Part shown: in pieces, positions 9,077 through 15,922 of the stretch | How the letters are laid out: the number at the start of each line of letters is the position of its first letter | Position numbering within the stretch: position 1 is the stretch's first letter | DNA from: Clostridium sp. | GTDB lineage: Bacteria; Cyanobacteriota; Vampirovibrionia; Gastranaerophilales; Gastranaerophilaceae | DNA: 64,000 nucleotides | NCBI GenBank assembly: GCA_018362895.1 | Contig: JAHALR010000002.1 | Location: 154,855 to 218,854 of the forward strand | Reading direction: 5' to 3' | Program-made: the position numbers and the translations under genes | Notes under the pieces: generated by a model | Seen by the model: only the letters and a program-made list of their open reading frames with translations | What the model was told of the DNA's origin: nothing | Database searches by the model: none

Positions 9077-9337
9077 TTAAGCTTCTTTTTGTTTGTTAAT
9101 CATATCCTGAATTTTGCCCATGATATCATCACCTTTTTTCTGCATTTCAGATACGATATCTTCAGCTTTCCCCTGGATTTCTTTTACTGTTTTTTCAGCT
9201 TTGTTTTTCAATTCTTCAGAATTTTTTGCTAACATTTCACGGGTTTCTTCACCTGATTGTGGAGCAAGTAAAAGACCCATTACTGCACCGACAACACCGC
9301 CTACTATAAAACCAGCTAAAAATTTTCCTGTTGACAT
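9077..9337 (-). CDS. YtxH-domain small membrane-anchored protein (1)
   Basis: An 86-aa protein with one N-terminal Gly-rich membrane segment (residues 5-25, FLAGFIVGGVVGAVMGLLLA) followed by PQSGEETRE and an amphipathic Lys/Glu helix. This is the YtxH / gas-vesicle-GvpP-like layout: an inner-membrane anchor with a cytoplasmic coiled tail. The function is not established; relatives are linked to envelope stress. An AAGGAG site precedes the ATG. It lies 139 nt downstream of the DUF948 gene in the same orientation. Confidence 0.85.
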   Translation of the reverse strand: MSTGKFLAGFIVGGVVGAVMGLLLAPQSGEETREMLAKNSEELKNKAEKTVKEIQGKAEDIVSEMQKKGDDIMGKIQDMINKQKEA

Positions 9338-9476
9338 AATTTTTCTCCTTTGACGTTTTGAATATTATTGCATTCTATTGATTATTTACATTAAATACCC
9401 GGATTGTCATCAAACTAATCAGTTATACGGGTGTATATTATACAATATTTACAAATTATAACATTAGTATAATAGA

Positions 9477-9836
9477 TTATTTTCTTCTAAAAAGGTTGAA
9501 TGCAGAAAAGAAACCTTTCATGAATCCGCCTTGTAAAAATTTGAATTTATCGGCAAACATAGAGAAAAATCCAAGAACAGTAGCAAAGATTTTTTTTGCT
9601 GTTGTAATCTGGTTATTTGCATTTTGTGCAAAAGTGTTGACGTTTGTCATCGTTTCTTTTAATTCACCAAGAATAGGTTCAATTTCTTTTTTTACAATCG
9701 ATGTGGTTTCATCCAGATTTTTTGTAAGCAATGTTAGCTCTATCAAAAATTTAATGCAGTAAACAGTCAATGCAATAACTGCTGCAATACAAACCAGAAC
9801 GAGTATTATAAGGCTTATCGTAAGTGTTGTAGACAT
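9477..9836 (-). CDS. DUF948-domain protein
   Basis: A 119-aa protein with an N-terminal membrane segment (about 4-28, ISLIILVLVCIAAVIAL) and a helical region (LTKNLDETTSIVKKEIEPIL...) matching the DUF948 family, which commonly travels with YtxH proteins. The C-terminus is basic (FNLFRRK). It starts 13 nt after the stop of the upstream YtxH gene, so the two are almost certainly cotranscribed. Role unknown; probably an envelope scaffold or stress protein. Confidence 0.8.
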   Translation of the reverse strand: MSTTLTISLIILVLVCIAAVIALTVYCIKFLIELTLLTKNLDETTSIVKKEIEPILGELKETMTNVNTFAQNANNQITTAKKIFATVLGFFSMFADKFKFLQGGFMKGFFSAFNLFRRK

Positions 9837-9849
9837 ATTGTTCTCCTAA

Positions 9850-10161
9850 TTAGTTGAAGTCGTATGACTTATCTTCCATTTCTTTAGCTTTTGCCATTTG
9901 TTTTGCTTTTATGTGTTCATTAATTTTGTTGTATTGTTTTTCGAGTTTATATTTCATCATATCCAGAGACTCAAGAGCCTGTTTTTTTGCTTCTTTGATT
10001 TCTGGTGCATGTTTTTGTGCAAAATCATTAACAAAATTTTTCACGTCTTCTCTTGTTTCTTGACCGGATTTTGGTGCGTACAAAATAGCAGCAACAACAC
10101 CGCCTACTACTCCTGCCAAGAGTCCGAGACCAAAGCTTATAGAATTATCATCTTTTGACAT
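9850..10161 (-). CDS. YtxH-domain small membrane-anchored protein (2)
   Basis: 103 aa, first gene of the YtxH-DUF948-YtxH group. A Gly/Val-rich membrane segment (about 8-28) is followed by APKSGQETREDVKNF, the conserved YtxH turn, and then a long charged helix. It resembles the downstream 86-aa paralogue at the anchor and the SGxETRE motif but has a longer tail. A strong AAGGAGA site precedes the ATG. Confidence 0.85.
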   Translation of the reverse strand: MSKDDNSISFGLGLLAGVVGGVVAAILYAPKSGQETREDVKNFVNDFAQKHAPEIKEAKKQALESLDMMKYKLEKQYNKINEHIKAKQMAKAKEMEDKSYDFN

Positions 10162-10261
10162 AATCTTCTCCTTGCTGTATTTAACCTATTGAAAATAGTA
10201 TATCATTATTTGGTGATTTTTACACTACTAAAAGGGCTAAATAGAAAATAAAATAAATTAC

Positions 10262-10289
10262 TTGAAAAAGAATTTTTATTTGATATATT
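10262..10289 (+). promoter_or_regulatory. Promoter for tRNA-His
   Basis: TTGAAA (10262-10267) and TATATT (10284-10289) are 16 nt apart, with the tRNA starting about 18 nt downstream of the -10 box. Confidence 0.6.
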
Positions 10290-10307
10290 TTTATTAAAGC
10301 TATTTAT

Positions 10308-10381
10308 GGCGGGTGTCGTCAAGTGGTTAAGACCTCGGATTGTGGTTCCGATATACATGGGTTCGAATCCCATCATCCGCC
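10308..10381 (+). tRNA. tRNA-His (GTG)
   Basis: The acceptor stem GCGGGTG/CATCCGC, D arm, TCGGA/TCCGA anticodon stem and GGTTCGAATCC T arm all form. The anticodon GTG is at 10342-10344. A G at 10308 can pair with the discriminator C at 10381, the G-1:C73 pair specific to tRNA-His, so position -1 is encoded. CCA is not encoded. Confidence 0.97.
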
Positions 10382-10395
10382 CATTTTAACAAATT

Positions 10396-10415
10396 GCACC
10401 TTAGGGTGCTTTTTT
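10396..10415 (+). terminator. Terminator of tRNA-His
   Basis: GCACC-TTAG-GGTGC followed by T6. The T-run is only on the plus strand, so it serves the tRNA and not the convergent response-regulator gene. Confidence 0.85.
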
Positions 10416-10416
10416 G

Positions 10417-11115
10417 TTAGGAATCTTTTTGAATGTTTAACATTCTATAACCTATACCTATATGTGTAATAATATAGTCAGAAGCATTAAGCTTTTTTCT
10501 TAAATTTGTTACAAAAACTCTGAGAGAGAGTTGTGAATCACATCCGTTTTCGTCTTTCCATATTTCTTGTTTTATGTGGTTGTGGGTTAATACTTTTCCT
10601 ATATTCCGGGAAAGAAGACATAGAAGCTTGTATTCTATTGCTGTCAAATGAACTATGCTATCGTCAACATAAACACAGCCTGTGTCATAATCGATTTTCA
10701 AATTGCCGTTTGTAAAAATATTATTTTGAGGTTCTGCTTGTGTACTTTGGAGCTTGTGGCGTAAAGCAACACGCACTCGCGCAAGAAGTTCTTCTGTATT
10801 GAACGGCTTTGTCAAGAAATCATCTGCCCCTGCATCCAGTGCAGTAATTTTGTCCTGATTATCTGTTCTTGCACTGACAATTATAATGGGCACAAGTGAA
10901 AATGAACGGATTTTTTTTATAACCTCGATGCCATCCATATCAGGCAACCCGAGATCAAGGATCACAACATCAGGATTGTGTGAAGTTGTTTTTAAAATTC
11001 CGTCTTTTGCATTAGATGAAATTAAATAATCATAATCAAAAATTTCAAGGGTTGTTCCTATAAGATTCTGAATAGCTTTGTCATCTTCAATTACAAGAAT
11101 TTTACCTTTATTCAT
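10417..11115 (-). CDS. KdpE-like response regulator (OmpR/PhoB family)
   Basis: 232-aa two-component regulator. The receiver has the acidic pocket EDD (10-12), the phosphoacceptor D54 (ILDLGLPD) and the conserved Lys in LTKPF. A C-terminal winged helix follows (LTAIEYKLLCLL...). Overall layout is KdpE-like. It overlaps the stop of the kinase gene by 8 nt (ATGAATAA), indicating translational coupling. The likely target is the divergent potassium-transport unit, whose upstream region contains a tandem 11-bp repeat of the sort bound by this family. Confidence 0.9.
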   Translation of the reverse strand: MNKGKILVIEDDKAIQNLIGTTLEIFDYDYLISSNAKDGILKTTSHNPDVVILDLGLPDMDGIEVIKKIRSFSLVPIIIVSARTDNQDKITALDAGADDFLTKPFNTEELLARVRVALRHKLQSTQAEPQNNIFTNGNLKIDYDTGCVYVDDSIVHLTAIEYKLLCLLSRNIGKVLTHNHIKQEIWKDENGCDSQLSLRVFVTNLRKKLNASDYIITHIGIGYRMLNIQKDS

Positions 11116-12523
11116 TTTCTTTCTCCATATCTGATTTTATATCAAATGAAAAAATTGTTCCGCTGGGTTTGTTATCTGTGATGTTAAATTTTCCGTGATG
11201 GGCTTCCACAACTGCCTTGCATAAGGCAAGTCCAAGCCCTAACCCCCGTCTTGAGTCTGCAATTTTGTTGTTTACTGTATAAAACATTTCGAAAATCTTT
11301 GCTTTGTCTTCATCACTGATTCCCAAACCTTCATCAATAACAGATATTTCAAGGTTATTGTTTACTGCCCGTGCTTTGATTGTAATGTTTGTACCTTCCG
11401 GTGAATATTTCATTGCATTGTCAACAAGGTTGAATATAACCTGTGAAATCAAACGGCTGTCCATATAGGCTGAGAGTGTTTCATTTTCTATGTCAGTATG
11501 AATAAAAAATTTTTCTTTTTTTCTGCCCAAATGGCTTATGGCATCTCTTATTACATCTGAGATATATTCGGATTCTTTGTTCAGTTTGATTTCATTTTTG
11601 TCAAATCTTGTTATTGCAAGTAAATTTTCAACAAGATTCAAAAGCCAGATAGAATCGTCATAAATGTCAGTATAAATATGCTGTTTTTTGTCTTCTGATA
11701 AAATATTTGAGTTTTTCATAAGGATTTGTGCAAACCCTGAAATCCCTGTCAAGGGGGTTCTCAAGTCATGAGAAATTGCTCTCAAGAGAGTTGAGCGCAA
11801 TTCTTCCTGTTTGTTTTTTATTATTAATTCGTTTTTGGAACGTAAAATATCTTCTTTTTCTTTTATAAGCTGAATTTCTCTAATCATTGCATCTTTTTGT
11901 TTTTGATTAACTATTGCTATAAAATAAACAAAGCCGAAAAGAATTAAAAATATAATAGGATATCCGCTGAAATGCATTTTTAAAGAAAAATGAGGCTCTG
12001 TTAGAAAATAATCCAGAACTAATAATAAAACGATAGAAATTATAAGTCCTGTATATGAAAATATAGAGAATTTGAACTGTTTGTTTTCTTCATGTCCGAA
12101 ATAAATCTTTTGTGCTTTGTCAGGGATAATATAAATTTCTATATCAGGAGAATATTTGATAATTTTATCCACAAAATTTGGCGGGGTAAAAAGCCTGTTG
12201 GATTTATATCCTGATCTACCGAGGATAATTTTTGTAACCTGACTTTTTTTGGCATATTCAGAAACCTGAAAGGCAATATCTTCACCGTTTAGAGTCACAA
12301 TTTTTGCGCCTTTTGCTCTTGCAAATTCTGTATTTCTCTGTAATCTCAATTCATTGTCTTCGGACATTTTTCTCGCTGTATTAATATATAATGCGGTAAA
12401 ATCCGCATCAAAAACTTTTGCCATTCGAGATGCCGTGTCAATGACTTTTTTATTTGACGGTGATGAAGACAAACATACGAGAATATGGTCTTTGCTTGCT
12501 TTTGGGCTGTCTAATTCTTTCAT
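11108..12523 (-). CDS. Short KdpD-like sensor histidine kinase
   Basis: 471 aa, about half the length of classical KdpD. Residues about 12-140 form a universal-stress-protein-like domain (ILVCLSSSPSNKK..., LGRSGYKSNR). Two membrane segments follow (about 153-173 and 187-206), then a coiled linker, HisKA with the phosphorylated H252 (SHDLRTPLTG) and an ATPase domain (NLVDNAMKYSP, DEGLGIS, GLGLGLALC). The N-terminal KdpD ATP-binding domain, two of the usual four membrane helices and the GAF region are missing. It is cotranscribed with the KdpE-like regulator. It probably senses potassium or osmotic state, but the sensing part differs from known KdpD. Confidence 0.9.
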   Translation of the reverse strand: MKELDSPKASKDHILVCLSSSPSNKKVIDTASRMAKVFDADFTALYINTARKMSEDNELRLQRNTEFARAKGAKIVTLNGEDIAFQVSEYAKKSQVTKIILGRSGYKSNRLFTPPNFVDKIIKYSPDIEIYIIPDKAQKIYFGHEENKQFKFSIFSYTGLIISIVLLLVLDYFLTEPHFSLKMHFSGYPIIFLILFGFVYFIAIVNQKQKDAMIREIQLIKEKEDILRSKNELIIKNKQEELRSTLLRAISHDLRTPLTGISGFAQILMKNSNILSEDKKQHIYTDIYDDSIWLLNLVENLLAITRFDKNEIKLNKESEYISDVIRDAISHLGRKKEKFFIHTDIENETLSAYMDSRLISQVIFNLVDNAMKYSPEGTNITIKARAVNNNLEISVIDEGLGISDEDKAKIFEMFYTVNNKIADSRRGLGLGLALCKAVVEAHHGKFNITDNKPSGTIFSFDIKSDMEKENE

Positions 12524-12575
12524 AATCAGATGATAGCATAAAGTGATATAAAAATAGGATTAATGTTTTTTAATC

Positions 12576-12597
12576 GGCGTTAAGATGGCGTTAAGAT
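12576..12597. promoter_or_regulatory. Tandem 11-bp direct repeat, candidate KdpE-like operator
   Basis: GGCGTTAAGAT occurs twice head-to-tail with no spacer (12576-12586 and 12587-12597). Direct repeats at 11-bp period are the usual binding layout of OmpR/PhoB-family regulators. The pair ends 13 bp upstream of a -35 box, which suits an activator. Assignment to the adjacent regulator is inference. Confidence 0.6.
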
Positions 12598-12610
12598 TTT
12601 ATTTTTGCAC

Positions 12611-12639
12611 TTGAAAAGTGTAATAAACACATTTAATAT
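12611..12639 (+). promoter_or_regulatory. Promoter for the potassium-transport unit
   Basis: TTGAAA (12611-12616) and TAATAT (12634-12639) are separated by 17 nt. The transcript would start near 12646 and carry a leader of about 60 nt. Confidence 0.65.
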
Positions 12640-12669
12640 GTCAGAACAAAGACAGTTATCTGAAATCTT

Positions 12670-12705
12670 AAGGAGGATTCTTTCTTTTATAGAAAGAAAA
12701 ATAAA
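12670..12705 (+). promoter_or_regulatory. Ribosome-binding site separated from its start codon by a hairpin
   Basis: AAGGAGGA (12670-12677) is 28 nt from the ATG at 12706, too far to work in linear form. A perfect hairpin (TTCTTTCT / AGAAAGAA, 5-nt loop, 12678-12698) fills the space exactly. If folded, the effective distance is 7 nt, which is optimal. Translation may depend on the hairpin state. Confidence 0.6.
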
Positions 12706-13395
12706 ATGTCAATTACAGTTAATAAAATAAATTCACTTAATATTAATAACAACAATAATCAAAAAAATAAAACACGCTTTTCAACAAAAGCTGCTGCAAC
12801 AGCCGGAAGTTTGATAGGTTTGAGCGCAGCTGCTGTTTGCATCGGAAGAGCAAGAGGCCTCAAAGTTCCGTCTTCTTTTAAGACAAAAGAATTTGTTGAT
12901 ATTTTCAAAAAAATGGAATTTAATGAAAAAGATGTTATAGCTCTTGCTTCATCCTCAATTGCAGGAGGCTTTGCCGGCGGTGTTTTGACTGATAAAAAGA
13001 ATACAAAAGCTAAAGCCAAAGAAGGTATTGTTCAGCTTGTCGGCAATTACATTTTTCCCAGCCTTTTTGTTGGTTTGGGAATGAAATTGAATAAAATTCT
13101 TTTTTCAAAATATAAGTTTCCTCCTGTGACAAAAGCAATTCAATTTGCATTTGGTACAGCAGGTTTTATTTCAGGTGTTTTTGTCGGAAATAAGGCTTCT
13201 CAAGTTATAAACAAAAATATCTTTAAGGAAGATTCTTACAGAAAACTTAACTGGAAAGATTGGGCTGTTCAAGCGGACAATGTCTGTCTTGTTACTTCAA
13301 TGGCTGCTCCCGGAACAAATGTTGCAAAAGCTGCTTCGAAAATTATTCCCTTCGCTCATATAATTCCGGGTTATTGCGTTGGTACAAAAAATTAG
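12706..13395 (+). CDS. Hypothetical membrane protein upstream of the potassium transporter
   Basis: 229 aa, not a recognised family. The first 25 residues are Asn-rich (NINNNNNQKNK). Several Ala/Gly-rich hydrophobic segments follow (about 30-47, 77-94, 110-128, 142-160). Residues 95-105 (TDKK with a Lys nine residues after the Asp) resemble the tandem paralogues at 30.4-31.5 kb. It stops 17 nt before the KtrB-like gene and shares its promoter, so an accessory role in the same response is possible. Its start is governed by the unusual hairpin-spaced ribosome-binding site. Confidence 0.75.
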   Translation: MSITVNKINSLNINNNNNQKNKTRFSTKAAATAGSLIGLSAAAVCIGRARGLKVPSSFKTKEFVDIFKKMEFNEKDVIALASSSIAGGFAGGVLTDKKNTKAKAKEGIVQLVGNYIFPSLFVGLGMKLNKILFSKYKFPPVTKAIQFAFGTAGFISGVFVGNKASQVINKNIFKEDSYRKLNWKDWAVQADNVCLVTSMAAPGTNVAKAASKIIPFAHIIPGYCVGTKN

Positions 13396-13412
13396 ACTAA
13401 AAAAATAAAGAT

Positions 13413-14705
13413 ATGTTTTACGATAAAAATGAACTTAATCCATTTAAAGTAATAGTGTTTGGTTTTTTAGGGTACGCTCTTATCGGTTTAATATTGATTT
13501 CTTTGCCGTTTGCCCAAAAAACTAATGTAAGTTTGGTAGACAATTTGTTTAATATTGCTTCGGCACTTTCTACAACAGGTTTAACAACGGGTAATATTTC
13601 AGATATTTATACAATCTGGGGACATATAATTTTGTTGGCTATGATACAACTTGGTGCAATAGGTTATATGACTTTGACTTCGTTTTTTATTCTTTCAAGA
13701 AGCGATAATATCTCCAGCCGAAGAGTAAAAATTTTGTCAGCTGAGTTTCCTTTACCGGAGGATTTTGATGTAAAAAGGTTTGTTAAAAATATAGTTATAT
13801 ATACTTTTGGTGTTGAGTTTATAGGAACATTACTTTTGTACTGGCAGTTTTTGAAAAGCGGTGTAGAACAACCTTTTTGGCATGCTTTTTTTCATTCTGT
13901 ATCTGCTTTTGCAACAGCTGGTTTTAGTCTTTTCCCCGATAGCCTGATGCAATTCAGGGGAAATATTGCTGTTAATCTTATTATTATATTTTTATGTTAT
14001 TCCGGTGCCATAGGTTTTATTGTTTCAATGGATATTTATAGAAAATTGAGCGGAAAAAGTAAGGAAATAACTCTTACCTCTAAAATTATTGTGATAATAA
14101 CAGCGCTTGTAGCTGTAATTGGAACATTGATATATAGTTTTGCAGAACACTCAGGGTTGTTAACTTCTTTTTTCCAGATTATGTCAGCATCAACAACTGC
14201 CGGATTTAATACGGTTGATCTTTCTCAATTATCCAAAGCTTCTTTATTCTTGATAATTCTGGCAATGATAATTGGTGCATCTCCTTCGGGTACAGGAGGC
14301 GGTATTAAAACAACTTCAGTTTCGGTTCTGCTCGGTATCATAGGCAGTGTAATAAATGGACATCCCGAAAAAATCACCTTTTTGAATAAACGTATTCCTG
14401 AAAACAGAGTTATGACAGCGGTAGCAACAGCAACAACTTATGTCATTATTTTATCATTGTGTACACTTTTGGTATGTCTGTGTGATAATCATAATTTTTT
14501 GGAATTATACTTTGAAACCGCATCTGCTCTGGGCACTGTCGGTCTGAGTATCGGGGTTACACCTTCATTGTCAGATGCTGCAAAATTAATTTTGTCAACT
14601 GCAATGTTTTTAGGTAGACTCGGTCCGTTAACTCTTGGCATTGCATTTTTCAGAATCAAGAGAAGCAATAGAATTGTTCAAAGCAAGTGTGATGTTGCTG
14701 TTTAG
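13413..14705 (+). CDS. KtrB/TrkH-family potassium uptake membrane subunit
   Basis: 430-aa ion-conducting subunit with four membrane-pore-membrane repeats. The four filter loops are visible in order: STTGLTTG (about 53-60), AFATAGFSLF, ASTTAGFNTV and ASALGTVGLSIG, each with the key Gly. A Gly-rich gating loop (ASPSGTGGGIKTTS) is present. The length fits KtrB better than longer TrkH proteins. The usual cytosolic NAD/ATP-binding partner (KtrA/TrkA) is not in the window. It is the second gene of a unit divergent from the KdpDE-like pair. Confidence 0.93.
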   Translation: MFYDKNELNPFKVIVFGFLGYALIGLILISLPFAQKTNVSLVDNLFNIASALSTTGLTTGNISDIYTIWGHIILLAMIQLGAIGYMTLTSFFILSRSDNISSRRVKILSAEFPLPEDFDVKRFVKNIVIYTFGVEFIGTLLLYWQFLKSGVEQPFWHAFFHSVSAFATAGFSLFPDSLMQFRGNIAVNLIIIFLCYSGAIGFIVSMDIYRKLSGKSKEITLTSKIIVIITALVAVIGTLIYSFAEHSGLLTSFFQIMSASTTAGFNTVDLSQLSKASLFLIILAMIIGASPSGTGGGIKTTSVSVLLGIIGSVINGHPEKITFLNKRIPENRVMTAVATATTYVIILSLCTLLVCLCDNHNFLELYFETASALGTVGLSIGVTPSLSDAAKLILSTAMFLGRLGPLTLGIAFFRIKRSNRIVQSKCDVAV

Positions 14706-14713
14706 AAGTTGAT

Positions 14714-15136
14714 TTAATATTTTGTACCCACGGTTTTACAAACTTCAGGATTGTTGAAATATTTTAAAAAGACAACCTCTTCATGTCCTCCAACAACAGG
14801 CATTGCTCCTATGTTTGCAGAGTGTTTTGTGTCAGGCGTTATCATTGCGTTGAGATATTCCTGAAGCTGCTTAGGTGAAAAAAGACAGGTTGTAACGTTT
14901 TTACCTCTGAGCCATTCATTTGTTTCTACATAGATACATCTTTCACTTCCGTCTTGCATATATCCTTTGATTTCATAGGTACTGTTTGAGTTGTAGCTTA
15001 CATTATATTTCGTTTCTGTGTATGGTATACATTGAGAAAAGTTTCTTTTGAATTCATCAGAATATTTTGAACCTGCCGCAATAGCAGGATAAACAAAAAA
15101 TGAACTAATAATGATTGTAAAAAGTGTCTTTTTCAT
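14714..15136 (-). CDS. Hypothetical secreted protein
   Basis: 140 aa from the ATG at 15136 (a GTG directly before it is less likely). An N-terminal signal peptide (KKTLFTIIISSFFVYPAIAA) predicts export. The mature part has four Cys (CIPYT, RCIYV, TCLFS, VCKTV) that could form two disulfides in the periplasm. No family recognised. It lies 24 nt downstream of another hypothetical and converges on the potassium transporter with an 8-nt gap. Confidence 0.7.
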   Translation of the reverse strand: MKKTLFTIIISSFFVYPAIAAGSKYSDEFKRNFSQCIPYTETKYNVSYNSNSTYEIKGYMQDGSERCIYVETNEWLRGKNVTTCLFSPKQLQEYLNAMITPDTKHSANIGAMPVVGGHEEVVFLKYFNNPEVCKTVGTKY

Positions 15137-15160
15137 CACATATATAATAACACATGATGT

Positions 15161-15667
15161 TTATATTTTACTTTTGAAATAAGCAATTATGGCAAATAGA
15201 AACAGAAAAACCGTGAAACCGATAAGAGTAAGACAACCGGCAAGAATTCCATTGGCTATTTTATCGGAGCGGCTGAGAGCTTCTTCTTCACTTTTTTTTA
15301 GGTTCATGTTGAATTTTTCAATAGTTAAATCAGGCTCTGACTTTTTCTCTCTTTCATAGCGAAACACATATCGAGTGAAAAGTTCTTGTTCGATTGTGAC
15401 TACGCCTTTCAGCCTGACATATGCAAGCAGCATTTTTATCTCATAGCTCATATCTTTTAGAATACAGCTGCTTGAAAAAGATTTTTCATCTTGCTTTTTC
15501 AGAACATAGTCATTGTCATCACATAAAAATTCAAAATAACACCAAAAATCATCTTCAAAAAACCATTCTCTTTTTGTATCGGGTTCAAAAATTACTTTCT
15601 GGCAGGCGATAGAATGACAGTTTGAACGTGAATTGAAGTATTCGTCTGTTATATCATTGTATTCCAT
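15161..15667 (-). CDS. Hypothetical tail-anchored membrane protein
   Basis: 168 aa with a soluble N-terminal part rich in aromatic and acidic residues and a single C-terminal membrane helix (about 142-163, LAGCLTLIGFTVFLFLFAII) ending in a short basic tail, consistent with a tail anchor. No signal peptide and no known domain. No clear ribosome-binding site. Probably cotranscribed with the downstream secreted protein. Confidence 0.65.
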   Translation of the reverse strand: MEYNDITDEYFNSRSNCHSIACQKVIFEPDTKREWFFEDDFWCYFEFLCDDNDYVLKKQDEKSFSSSCILKDMSYEIKMLLAYVRLKGVVTIEQELFTRYVFRYEREKKSEPDLTIEKFNMNLKKSEEEALSRSDKIANGILAGCLTLIGFTVFLFLFAIIAYFKSKI

Positions 15668-15728
15668 TCGTTAATTTTATAACATTTTAAGTTTAATTAA
15701 AACTGTAATTGTGGGTAATAATATTTAA

Positions 15729-15746
15729 TTGTGAAAAAAATCACAT
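15729..15746. promoter_or_regulatory. Rex-like (or CRP-like) palindrome 1 upstream of adhE
   Basis: The half sites TTGTGAA and ATCACAT are separated by AAAA and match the Rex consensus TTGTGAA-N4-TTCACAA at 12 of 14 positions. The same bases also give TGTGA-N6-TCACA, a perfect CRP-type core, so the regulator class is ambiguous from this site alone. Confidence 0.5.
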
Positions 15747-15752
15747 TTCTAA

Positions 15753-15770
15753 ATTTGAAAAAATTCAAAT
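15753..15770. promoter_or_regulatory. Rex-like palindrome 2 upstream of adhE
   Basis: ATTTGAA-AAAA-TTCAAAT is a perfect palindrome with the same N4 centre and the TGAA/TTCA core. It overlaps a possible -35 (TTGAAA, 15755-15760) of a second upstream promoter. Confidence 0.45.
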
Positions 15771-15855
15771 ATTTATATAAAGTGTATATCCACGTAACCT
15801 TGATGAACAGAGAATTTTAATTGTATCTTATTATTAATAATTGTAAAAATAACAC

Positions 15856-15884
15856 TTGCAATTTTATTTTTTATAGGTTATATT
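15856..15884 (+). promoter_or_regulatory. Promoter for adhE
   Basis: TTGCAA (15856-15861) and TATATT (15879-15884) are separated by 17 nt. The start point near 15891 falls inside the third Rex-like palindrome. Confidence 0.7.
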
Positions 15885-15886
15885 AA

Positions 15887-15904
15887 TAGTGAATTATTTC
15901 ACGA
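15887..15904. promoter_or_regulatory. Rex-like palindrome 3 at the adhE start point
   Basis: TAGTGAA-TTAT-TTCACGA contains the perfect core GTGAA-N4-TTCAC and matches the Rex consensus at 12 of 14 positions. Its position over the predicted +1 suits repression that is relieved at high NADH. Confidence 0.6.
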
Positions 15905-15922
15905 TAAAGGAGATATTACACT

